Source: Streptomyces fulvorobeus (GTDB lineage: Bacteria; Actinomycetota; Actinomycetes; Streptomycetales; Streptomycetaceae). Taken from it: DNA of 64,000 nt. This document shows, piece after piece, positions 17,036 to 24,961 of the stretch (the first letter of the stretch is position 1; the number at the start of each line of letters is the position of its first letter). The DNA is taken from NCBI RefSeq assembly GCF_013167895.1, contig NZ_BLWC01000001.1, positions 1,736,001-1,800,000 on the forward strand, in the 5' to 3' direction. The position numbers and the translations under genes are program-made. Below the pieces are notes generated by a model that worked only from the letters and a program-made list of their open reading frames with translations, made no database searches and was not told the DNA's origin.

Positions 17036-18240
17036 GTGTCCGTGCCCCGACCCGATCCTGAGCAGCCCGCTGCGAACAAAGCCCATCTGCACGCCGCGAC
17101 GCTGAAGCGGCTGGAGCAGTCCTCCGGCCGGCTGGCCGCGAACGCGATCGCCCGCATGGACGAGACGCTGCCGTGGTACCGGGCGATGCCACCGGAGAAC
17201 CGGTCCTGGATCGGCCTGGTCGCCCAGGCGGGTATCGCGGCCTTCACCGAGTGGTTCCGGCACCCGGAGACCCCGCAGGCCATCTCCACCGACGTGTTCG
17301 GCACGGCCCCGCGTGAGCTGACCCGGGCGATCACCCTGCGCCAGACCGTCGAGATGGTGCGCACCACGATCGAGGTGATGGAGACCGCGATCGAGGAGGT
17401 CGCGGCGCCCGGGGACGAATCGGTCCTCCGTGAGGCCCTGCTCGTCTACGCCCGGGAGATCGCCTTCGCGACCGCCCAGGTGTACGCGCAGGCCGCGGAG
17501 GCGCGGGGAGCGTGGGACGCCCGGCTGGAGTCGCTGGTCGTCAACGCGGTGCTGTCCGGTGAGGCCGACGAGGGTGCCGTGTCGCGGGCCTCAGCGCTCG
17601 GGTGGAGCTCGCCCGAGCACGTCTGCGTGGTGCTCGGCACCGCCCCGACGGCGACAGCGAGCTGACGGTCGAGGCGATCCGGCGGGCCGCCCGGCACGCG
17701 AAGCTCCAGGTCCTCACCGGGGTGCTCGGCAACCGCCTGGTCGTCATCGCGGGCGGCAGCGACAACCCCCTGAAGGTCGCCAAGGCGCTGATCGGCCCCT
17801 ATGCGGCCGGTCCCGTCGTCGCCGGGCCCGTGGTGCCGGACCTGCTGGCGGCCACCAGGTCCGCACAGGCGGCGGCCGCGGGCCTCAAGGCGTGTTCCGC
17901 CTGGCAGGACGCGCCGCGCCCCGTACTCTCGGACGACCTTCTTCCGGAGCGCGCGATGGCGGGAGACCGCGCCGCGCGGGACCAGCTGGTGGAGGAGATC
18001 TACAGACCGCTCGAAGAAGCGGGATCGGCCCTCCTGGAGACGCTGAGTGTGTATCTGGAACAGGCGAGCAGTCTCGAAGGCGCCGCCCGGATGCTCTTCG
18101 TGCACCCCAACACCGTGCGCTACCGGCTGCGACGTGTGACCGACGTCACCGGCTGGTCGCCTTCCGACGTGCGGTCCGCGTTCACGCTGCGGGTCGCCCT
18201 GATCCTGGGGCGCCTGGCCGCCGGAGATCCTCAGTCCTAG
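17036..18240 (+). CDS. fasR: PucR-family transcriptional activator of fatty acid synthesis (FasR), with one apparent frameshift
   Basis: GTG 17036 with AAGG seven bases upstream. The first ~200 codons run to HVCVVLGTAP, then hit a stop at 17665. One frame back, DGDSELTVEAIRRAARHAKL continues without a gap to TAG 18240. One base missing in the CGCCCCG run at 17640-17646 explains it. The second part has the PucR C-terminal helix-turn-helix (LFVHPNTVRYRLRRVTDVTGW). In S. coelicolor the orthologue at this position, FasR, activates the fabD-fabH-acpP-fabF operon and is needed for normal growth. If the frameshift were real, the protein would lack its DNA-binding domain, so a sequencing error is the better guess. 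Confidence 0.88.
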
Positions 18241-18244
18241 ACTT

Positions 18245-18261
18245 TTGTCGGACTTCAACAA
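18245..18261. promoter_or_regulatory. Inverted repeat in the fabD upstream region, candidate FasR operator
   Basis: TTGT and ACAA are separated by nine bases (CGGACTTCA) just after the fasR stop and 70-85 bases before the fabD start. FasR is known to bind this promoter in S. coelicolor; the match to its site here is my inference. Confidence 0.3.
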
Positions 18262-18329
18262 TTCCCCCGACGGTTCTTCGTCCTTGTCCCCACGGGCGTA
18301 GAGAGCCGTCCGCAAGAGAGAGTGTGAGA

Positions 18330-19268
18330 GTGCTCGTACTCGTCGCTCCCGGCCAAGGCGCTCAGACGCCCGGCTTCCTGACTCCCTGGCTCGACCTCCC
18401 CGGTGCCGCCGACCGCATCGCGGCCTGGTCCGACGCCATCGGGCTCGACCTTGCCCGCTACGGCACGACGGCCGACGCGGACGAGATCCGTGACACGGCG
18501 GTGGCTCAGCCGCTGCTCGTCGCCGCGGGCCTCCTGTCGGCCGCCGCGCTCGGCGCCTCGCCCGATGTCGTCGCGGGCCACAGCGTCGGTGAGATCACCG
18601 CCGCCGCTCTCGCCGGCGTCATCGGCGACGAGGCCGCGCTCCGTCTCGTACGCACCCGGGGGCTCGGCATGGCCGAGGCCGCCGCGGTCACCGAGACCGG
18701 CATGGCCGCGCTGCTCGGCGGCGACCCGGCCGTGACGGTCCCGCACCTGGAGAAGCTGGGGCTGACCGCGGCCAACGTCAACGGAGGCGGCCAGATCGTC
18801 GCCGCGGGCACCGCCGCGCAGATCGCCGCGCTGGTCGAGGAGAAGCCCGAGGGCGTACGCCGGGTCGTGCCGCTCAAGGTGGCGGGCGCGTTCCACACGC
18901 ACCACATGGCTCCGGCCGTGGAGAAGCTGCGGGTGGCCGCCGTGGACCTGACCGTCGCCGACCCCGCCGTGACGTACGTGTCGAACGCGGACGGCAAGAC
19001 TGTCGCCACCGGCAGCGAGATCATCGCCCGGCTGGTCGGCCAGGTCGCCAACCCGGTCCGCTGGGACCTGTGCATGGAAACGTTCCGGCGGCTGGGCGTC
19101 ACGGCGCTGATCGAGGTCTGCCCCGGCGGTACGCTCACCGGCCTCGCCAAGCGTGCGCTGCCCGGTGTGAGGACCCTCGCGCTCAAGACCCCCGACGACC
19201 TCGACGCGGCGCGCGCGCTCATCGCTGAGGCCCGGACACCCGCCGCTTCCGCGGCGGACGACGCCTAA
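18330..19268 (+). CDS. fabD: Malonyl-CoA:ACP S-malonyltransferase
   Basis: 312 residues from GTG 18330, which gives the conserved start LVLVAPGQGAQTPGF; GTG 18324 is a near alternative, and AGAGAG precedes both. FabD loads malonyl groups from CoA onto ACP. The nucleophile lies in AGHSVGEITAAALAG (Ser85), the carboxylate-binding Arg in LVRTRGLGMAEAA and the catalytic His in KVAGAFHTHHM. First gene of fabD-fabH-acpP-fabF, with the fabH start 14 bases after its stop. FasR, immediately upstream, is the known activator of this operon in Streptomyces. Confidence 0.97.
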   Translation: MLVLVAPGQGAQTPGFLTPWLDLPGAADRIAAWSDAIGLDLARYGTTADADEIRDTAVAQPLLVAAGLLSAAALGASPDVVAGHSVGEITAAALAGVIGDEAALRLVRTRGLGMAEAAAVTETGMAALLGGDPAVTVPHLEKLGLTAANVNGGGQIVAAGTAAQIAALVEEKPEGVRRVVPLKVAGAFHTHHMAPAVEKLRVAAVDLTVADPAVTYVSNADGKTVATGSEIIARLVGQVANPVRWDLCMETFRRLGVTALIEVCPGGTLTGLAKRALPGVRTLALKTPDDLDAARALIAEARTPAASAADDA

Positions 19269-19281
19269 GGAGCCCCAGAGC

Positions 19282-20283
19282 ATGTCGAAGATCAGGCCCA
19301 GCAAGGGCGCCCCGTACGCGCGCATCATGGGTGTCGGCGGCTACCGCCCCACCCGTGTCGTGCCGAACGAGGTGATCCTCGAAACGATCGACTCGTCCGA
19401 CGAGTGGATTCGTTCGCGCTCCGGCATCGCCACCCGGCACTGGGCCTCCGACGAGGAGACCGTGTCCGCGATGTCCGTGGAGGCGGCGGGCAAGGCGATC
19501 GCCGACGCGGGGGTCAGGCCCGAGCAGATCGGCGGGGTCATCGTCTCCACCGTCTCGCACTTCAAGCAGACCCCGGCCGTCGCGACCGAGATCGCCCACA
19601 AGATCGGCGCGGGCAAGCCCGCCGCCTTCGACATCTCCGCCGGCTGCGCGGGCTTCGGCTACGGCCTGACGCTGGCCAAGGGCATGATCGTCGAGGGCTC
19701 GGCGGAGTACGTGCTCGTCATCGGCGTCGAGCGGCTGAGCGACCTCACCGACCTGGAGGACCGCGCGACGGCCTTCCTGTTCGGCGACGGCGCGGGCGCG
19801 GTCGTCGTCGGCCCCTCCAACGAACCGGCCATGGGCCCGACCGTCTGGGGCTCCGAGGGCGACAAGTCCGACACGATCAAGCAGACCGTGCCGTGGGACG
19901 AGTTCCACACCGAGCGCCCGGCGAAGTTCCCCGCCATCACGCAGGAGGGCCAGGCGGTCTTCCGCTGGGCCGTCTTCGAGATGGCGAAGATCGCCCAGCA
20001 GGCGCTGGAGGCGGCCGGGATCACCGCGGCCGACCTGGACGTCTTCATTCCGCACCAGGCCAACATGCGGATCATCGACTCGATGGTGAAGACCCTGAAG
20101 CTGCCGGAGCACGTCACGGTCGCCCGTGACGTGGAGACCACCGGCAACACGTCCGCCGCCTCGATCCCGCTCGCTATGGAGCGGCTCCTGGCGACCGGTC
20201 AGGCGAAGAGCGGCGACACCGCGCTCGTCATCGGCTTCGGGGCGGGTCTCGTCTACGCCGCGACGGTCGTTACCCTCCCCTAG
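19282..20283 (+). CDS. fabH: Beta-ketoacyl-ACP synthase III
   Basis: 333 residues from ATG 19282. FabH condenses a short acyl-CoA primer (in Streptomyces mainly branched primers) with malonyl-ACP to start each fatty acid. Cys122 in DISAGCAGFGYGL is the nucleophile; the His is in IPHQANMRIIDSM and the Asn in TTGNTSAASIP. The entire thiolase fold is present and the length is normal. It sits 14 bases after fabD and 61 bases before acpP. Confidence 0.97.
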   Translation: MSKIRPSKGAPYARIMGVGGYRPTRVVPNEVILETIDSSDEWIRSRSGIATRHWASDEETVSAMSVEAAGKAIADAGVRPEQIGGVIVSTVSHFKQTPAVATEIAHKIGAGKPAAFDISAGCAGFGYGLTLAKGMIVEGSAEYVLVIGVERLSDLTDLEDRATAFLFGDGAGAVVVGPSNEPAMGPTVWGSEGDKSDTIKQTVPWDEFHTERPAKFPAITQEGQAVFRWAVFEMAKIAQQALEAAGITAADLDVFIPHQANMRIIDSMVKTLKLPEHVTVARDVETTGNTSAASIPLAMERLLATGQAKSGDTALVIGFGAGLVYAATVVTLP

Positions 20284-20344
20284 TCACACCGGACCTTCCG
20301 GTCCGTACGCCCCAACCCTGAAGAAACCACCGAAGGAGCGCCAC

Positions 20345-20593
20345 ATGGCCGCCACCAAGGAAGAGATCGTCACCGGTCTCGCCGAGATCGTCAACGAGAT
20401 CGCCGGTATCCCGGTCGAGGACGTCCAGCTGGACAAGTCCTTCACCGACGACCTGGACGTCGACTCGCTGTCCATGGTCGAGGTCGTCGTCGCCGCCGAA
20501 GAGCGCTTCGACGTCAAGATCCCGGACGACGACGTCAAGAACCTCAAGACCGTCGGCGACGCCGCCGAGTACATCCTGAAGAACCAGGGCTGA
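20345..20593 (+). CDS. acpP: Acyl carrier protein (fatty acid synthase)
   Basis: 82 residues from ATG 20345, following AAGGAGCGCC. A small acidic four-helix protein with the phosphopantetheine attachment motif DVDSLSMVEVV, the modified residue being Ser41. It carries growing acyl chains between FabD, FabH and FabF, its neighbours. A hairpin in the gap to fabF may help keep ACP in excess. Confidence 0.97.
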   Translation: MAATKEEIVTGLAEIVNEIAGIPVEDVQLDKSFTDDLDVDSLSMVEVVVAAEERFDVKIPDDDVKNLKTVGDAAEYILKNQG

Positions 20594-20613
20594 TCCAGCC
20601 CCGGTTCGTGTGT

Positions 20614-20631
20614 CGCCACCCGGCGGTGGCG
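20614..20631 (+). promoter_or_regulatory. Small hairpin between acpP and fabF
   Basis: CGCCACC and GGTGGCG pair around a CGGC tetraloop in the 79-base gap. There is no U-run, so attenuation, mRNA processing or 3'-end protection of the acpP message is likelier than full termination. Inference only. Confidence 0.4.
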
Positions 20632-20672
20632 CCGCTGATTCACGACCCTCTACACGTGGAGAAGATTTTCCA

Positions 20673-21935
20673 GTGAGCCCGACCAATCGCACCGTGGTCG
20701 TCACCGGTATCGGCGCAACCACTCCGCTGGGTGGCGACTCCGCATCGACCTGGGAAGGTCTGATGGCCGGCCGTTCCGGCGTCAAGCCTCTCGACGGCGA
20801 GCGCTTCGCGGACCTGCCCGTCCGGATCGCCGCCGTCGCGGCCGTCGACCCGGGCGATGTCCTGCCCCGGCCGCTGGCCCGCAAGCTGGACCGCTCGGCG
20901 CAGTTCGCGCTGATCGCGGCCCGTGAGGCGTGGGCCGACGCCGGTTACACCGGCAAGGCCGGCGAGGCCGGGACGGTCCGCCCCGAGCGGCTCGGTTCCG
21001 TCATCGCCTCCGGCATCGGCGGCGTGACCACCCTGCTCGACCAGTACGACGTGCTCAAGGAGAAGGGCGTACGCCGCGTCTCCCCGCACACCGTTCCCAT
21101 GCTCATGCCCAACGGCCCGGCCGCCAACGTCGGCCTGGAGGTCAACGCCCAGGCAGGCGTCCACACCCCGGTGTCCGCCTGCGCCTCGGGTGCCGAGGCC
21201 ATCGGGTACGCCGTGGAGATGATCCGGACCGGCCGTGCCGACGTGGTCGTCGCCGGGGGCACCGAGGCGGCCATCCACCCGCTGCCGATCGCGGCCTTCG
21301 CCAACATGATGGCGATGTCCAAGAGCAACGACGAGCCCGAGAAGGCTTCGCGCCCCTACGACACCGGCCGTGACGGCTTCGTCCTCGGCGAGGGCGCGGG
21401 CGTCGTCGTGCTGGAGTCCGCTGAGCACGCCGCCGCGCGGGGCGCCAGGGTCTACTGCGAGGTGGTGGGCCAGGGTCTGTCCGCGGACTCGCACCACATC
21501 GCGCAGCCCGAGCCCACGGGCCGCGGGATCGCCGCCGCGATGCAGAACCTGCTCGACTCGACGGACCTCAAGCCCGCCGAGATCGTGCACCTCAACGCGC
21601 ACGCCACGTCGACCCCGCAGGGTGACATCGCCGAGATCAAGGCCCTGCGCAAGGTGCTGGGCGACGACCTCGACCATGTCGCGATCTCCGCGACGAAGTC
21701 GATGACGGGCCACCTCCTCGGTGGCGCGGGCGGCATCGAGACCGTCGCCACGGTCCTCGCGCTGCACCACCGGACGGCGCCGCCGACCATCAACGTCGAG
21801 AACCTCGACGAGGCGGTGGAGGCGGACGTCGTCCGCGACAAGCCGCGGCCGCTGCCCGAGGGGCCGATCGCCGCGATCAACAACTCGTTCGGTTTCGGCG
21901 GCCACAACGTGGTCCTGGCGTTCCGTACGGTCTGA
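20673..21935 (+). CDS. fabF: Beta-ketoacyl-ACP synthase II
   Basis: 420 residues from GTG 20673, preceded by GGAGAAG eight bases upstream. FabF elongates acyl-ACP with malonyl-ACP by decarboxylative condensation. The Cys-His-His triad is visible: Cys in TPVSACASGAEAIGYA, His in LNAHATSTPQGD and His in ATKSMTGHLLGGAGG, with the C-terminal NNSFGFGGHNVVL loop. It closes the fab operon and is followed by a U-tailed terminator. Confidence 0.97.
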   Translation: MSPTNRTVVVTGIGATTPLGGDSASTWEGLMAGRSGVKPLDGERFADLPVRIAAVAAVDPGDVLPRPLARKLDRSAQFALIAAREAWADAGYTGKAGEAGTVRPERLGSVIASGIGGVTTLLDQYDVLKEKGVRRVSPHTVPMLMPNGPAANVGLEVNAQAGVHTPVSACASGAEAIGYAVEMIRTGRADVVVAGGTEAAIHPLPIAAFANMMAMSKSNDEPEKASRPYDTGRDGFVLGEGAGVVVLESAEHAAARGARVYCEVVGQGLSADSHHIAQPEPTGRGIAAAMQNLLDSTDLKPAEIVHLNAHATSTPQGDIAEIKALRKVLGDDLDHVAISATKSMTGHLLGGAGGIETVATVLALHHRTAPPTINVENLDEAVEADVVRDKPRPLPEGPIAAINNSFGFGGHNVVLAFRTV

Positions 21936-21956
21936 TCCCGCACACGGCACGCGAAG

Positions 21957-21990
21957 GCCCGCTTTCCCGGCAGGGGAGGGCGGGCTTTTT
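21957..21990 (+). terminator. Intrinsic terminator of the fab operon
   Basis: GCCCGC (21957-21962) pairs with GCGGGC (21980-21985), the stem is partly extended by C/G runs inside, and it is followed directly by TTTTT. It lies 22 bases after the fabF stop. Confidence 0.8.
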
Positions 21991-22067
21991 CGGATGGCGC
22001 GGGTCGGGGCCTGCCGAGGACGGCGCGGGTGCGGGCCCGGCGGTGGCGGGCGGTGGCCGGCGGACGG

Positions 22068-22562
22068 TCACACCACCTGGTGCAGCCACCGCACCGGCGC
22101 GCCCTCGCCCGCGTGCCGGAAGGACTCCAGCTCGTCGTCCCACGGCTTGCCCAGCAGTTTTGCGATCTCCGCCTCCAGGTCCGTCTCACCGCGCACGGAC
22201 CGGGCGAGCGCGGCCCGCAGCCGGTCCTCTGGGACCAGGATGTCGCCGTGCATTCCGGTCACCGCGTGGAAGATGCCCAGGCCGGGCGTGGAGCTGTAGC
22301 GCTCGCCCTCGGCCGTCGCGGACGGCTCGGCCGTCACCTCGAAGCGCAGCAGGTCCCAGCCCCGCAGCGCCGAGGCGAGCTCGGACGCGGTTCCCGGTCG
22401 TGCCTGCCAGGAGAACTCGGACCGCCAGGTGCCGGGGGCCGCCGGCTGTCTGGTCCAGTCCAGCTGGACCCGCAGACCGAGAACACCCGCCACCGCCCAT
22501 TCGACGTGCGGGCACAGCGCGCGGGGTGCGGAGTGCACGTACAGAACTCCACGTGTCGTCAC
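22068..22562 (-). CDS. DUF3145 family protein
   Basis: 164 residues from GTG 22562, preceded by GGAGG. The chain begins TTRGVLYVHSAPRALCPHVEWAVAG and continues with WTRQPAAPGTWRSEFSW, LLRFEVTAEPS and GEGAPVRWLHQVV at the end, a pattern I recognise as the actinobacterial DUF3145 family. The function is unknown. It is convergent with the fab operon and divergent from an SGNH hydrolase gene. Confidence 0.9.
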   Translation of the reverse strand: MTTRGVLYVHSAPRALCPHVEWAVAGVLGLRVQLDWTRQPAAPGTWRSEFSWQARPGTASELASALRGWDLLRFEVTAEPSATAEGERYSSTPGLGIFHAVTGMHGDILVPEDRLRAALARSVRGETDLEAEIAKLLGKPWDDELESFRHAGEGAPVRWLHQVV

Positions 22563-22954
22563 CTGGACCTCCGGTGTAGGACGAAGTTCGCCTTGCCCAG
22601 CGGCCTCGTGCCCGTACCGCCTCTTCCCGGCCGGCTCCCGAGGTCGTCATCAGTAAACAGCATCGGGAGGTGATCTCCTGAAAAGGAACAATATGTGACG
22701 AGATGTAACGTAAAGAGCCACCCGTATGCACGCGGCGAGCGAGGCTCCACTGGACCGACGGGGAAAAGCTACCGTGCGCGGCGGCCGGGCGGGTGACGTG
22801 CGGCGGCCGGGCGGGTGACGTACCGTCGGTCGCGGGTCCATGATGCGCCCAGCTTTCACCCGGCAGGGCACGCACGCCCGCCACCTGCGAAACAGGGGTT
22901 TGCCGGAGCCATCGCCAGCGGCATATACAAGGGCTTCGACCGGAGGGACCAGGA
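22563..22954. other. 392-bp intergenic region between DUF3145 and the SGNH lipoprotein gene
   Basis: No protein-like frame was found. An unusually AT-rich stretch at 22645-22720 probably carries promoters. A 22-base exact tandem duplication lies at 22778-22821 (listed separately). Confidence 0.5.
22778..22821. repeat. 22-bp exact tandem duplication
   Basis: Two head-to-tail copies of a 22-base unit (GCGGCGGCCGGGCGGGTGAC plus GT), at 22778-22799 and 22800-22821, between two promoters. It may be replication slippage or a doubled regulator site. Confidence 0.85.
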
Positions 22955-23871
22955 ATGCCGGAGCGTTCGTCACATCGCCGCGGGCGCACCGCCGCCGCCG
23001 CTCTGGCGGCGTTCTCGCTCACCGCGGGCCTCGCGCTCACGGGCTGCTCCGGCGGCTCCGAGGAGTCAGGGGAGCGCGCCTCGGACGGCGCGCGCCGGGC
23101 CTCCCCGCCGCGGCCCCGCTCTGGGACCGTACGCCCGCCTCGCTCGCCGCGGTCGGAGACTCCATCACGCGGGGCTTCGACGCCTGCTCGGTGCTCGCCG
23201 ACTGCCCGGAGGTCTCCTGGGCCACCGGCACGGACAGCGCGGTGCGCAGCCTCGCCGTGCGGCTGCTCGGTCCGTCGAAGGCGCTCACGCACAGCTGGAA
23301 CCACGCCGTCTCCGGTGCCCGGATGGCGCGGCTCCCGGAGCAGATGGCGCTGGCGGCGAAGGACAGGCCGGAGCTGCTGACCGTGATGATCGGCGCCAAC
23401 GACGCCTGCCGGGACTCCACGCGGCTCATGACCCCGGTGGCGGACTTCCGGGCCTCCTTCGAGGCGTCGATGCGGCAGCTGCGGGCCACCGCGCCGAAGA
23501 CGCAGGTGTACGTGTCGAGCGTGCCGGACCTGATGCGCCTGTGGTCGACGGGGCGCACCAACGAGCTGGGCAAGCAGATCTGGGAGCTCGGGATCTGCCG
23601 GTCCATGCTGGGCGACGCGGACGACATGGGCGCCTCGGCCGTCGCGCGGCGGGACACGGTGCGCAAGCGGGTGATCGCGTACAACCAGGTGCTCGGGGAC
23701 GTCTGCGCGAAGGACGCGCGCTGCCGGTACGACGGCGGGGCGGTCTTCGACTACCGGTTCACCGGCAAGCAGCTCAGCCCGTGGGACTGGTTCCACCCGG
23801 GCCGTGACGGCCAGGCCCGGCTGGCGGAGATCGCTTACCGCAATGTCACCGCGGCGGGACCGCCCGCGTAG
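22955..23871 (+). CDS. SGNH/GDSL hydrolase lipoprotein, with one apparent frameshift
   Basis: ATG 22955 follows GGAGGG. The first frame encodes a lipoprotein signal: basic RSSHRRGRT, a hydrophobic stretch and the lipobox LTGC. After about 23100 the protein resumes one frame back with PLWDRTPASLAAVGDSITRG (block I Ser), MIGANDACRD (block III) and DWFHPGRDGQ (catalytic Asp and His), to TAG 23871. A missing base between about 23080 and 23110 would reconnect them. It is presumably a surface-anchored esterase or lipase; the substrate is unknown. The mutarotase gene begins 11 bases later. Confidence 0.8.
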
Positions 23872-23881
23872 GGTCCTGACC

Positions 23882-24903
23882 ATGACGACGGGTACGACGG
23901 AGACGTCGGGTGCATCGCACACGGACATACACACGCAGGACTACTCCGCGCTCGCCGACGGGACGCCCGTCCGGCGCTGGACCCTGGAGCGGGACGGTAC
24001 GCGGGTGCGCGTGCTGACGTACGGCGGCATCGTGCAGTCGGTCGAGGTGCCCGACCGGGACGGCGTCCGGGGCCCGGTGGCACTGGAGCTGCCGGACCTC
24101 GCGGCGTACGAGGAGTTCTCCGCGCCCTGTTTCGGGGCGCTGGTGGGGCGGTACGCGAACCGGATCGCGGACGCCGGTTTCGTCCTCGACGGCACGGCCC
24201 ACCGGCTCACGCCCAACGAGGGGCGCAACCATGTGCACGGCGGGGCGCGCGGCTTCGACAAGCGGGTGTGGGAGGCGCGGGAGGTCCCGGACGGCGTGCG
24301 GCTCTCCCTGGTGGCCGAGGACGGCGAGGAAGGCTTCCCCGGGCGTCTCGCGGTCTCGGTGACGTACACGCTGGACCCCGGCGGGGCGCTGCGGATCGAG
24401 TACCGGGCGACGACGGACGCCCCCACGGTGGTGAACCTGACGAACCACACGTACTGGAACATGGCCGGTGCGGACGGTTCGAGCGCGCTGGGGCACGAGC
24501 TGCGGATCGCGGCCGGCCGGATCACTCCGGTGGACGGCGCCTCGCTGCCCACGGGGGAGCTCGCCGCGGTGGAGGGGACCCGCTTCGACTTCCGGCGGCC
24601 GAAGCCGGTGGGCGCGGGATACGACCACAACTACGTGCTCGACACGGCCACGGACGACGGGGTGGCCGCCGAGCTGTACTCCCCGCCTCCGGGCGGGTGC
24701 TGACGGTCCGTACGACGGAGCCGGGGGTGCAGCTGTACACCGCGGACCACTTCGAGGGGCGGCCCTTCGGGCCGTGCGCGGGCATCGCGCTGGAGACCCA
24801 GCACTTCCCGGACTCGCCGAACCGGCCGGAGTTCCCGAGCACGGTGCTGCGCCCGGGCGAGGAGTTCGTCTCGACGACCGTGTACGGCTTCTCGGTGCGC
24901 TGA
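23882..24903 (+). CDS. Galactose mutarotase (aldose 1-epimerase), with one apparent frameshift
   Basis: ATG 23882. The enzyme interconverts alpha and beta anomers of aldoses. In the first frame: VGRYANRIADAGF, NEGRNHVHGGARGFDKR with one catalytic His, VVNLTNHTYWNMAG with the other, and GYDHNYVLD. The frame then stops at 24703. One frame back, GRVLTVRTTEPGVQLYTADH and ALETQHFPDSPNRPEFPS continue to the end and supply the catalytic Glu. One G missing near 24685 (CCCCGCC instead of CCCCGGCC) explains it. The truncated product would lack the catalytic Glu. Convergent with the GH3 gene. Confidence 0.87.
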
Positions 24904-24913
24904 CGGCGTCGGC

Positions 24914-24953
24914 GCCTCCCGTGGGCACGGTGACTTCCCGGCCCACGGGAGGC
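24914..24953. terminator. Bidirectional terminator between the mutarotase and GH3 genes
   Basis: A perfect 13-bp stem (GCCTCCCGTGGGC against GCCCACGGGAGGC) with a 14-base loop lies between the convergent stops at 24903 and 24962. Confidence 0.8.
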
Positions 24954-24961
24954 GGCGCCGT

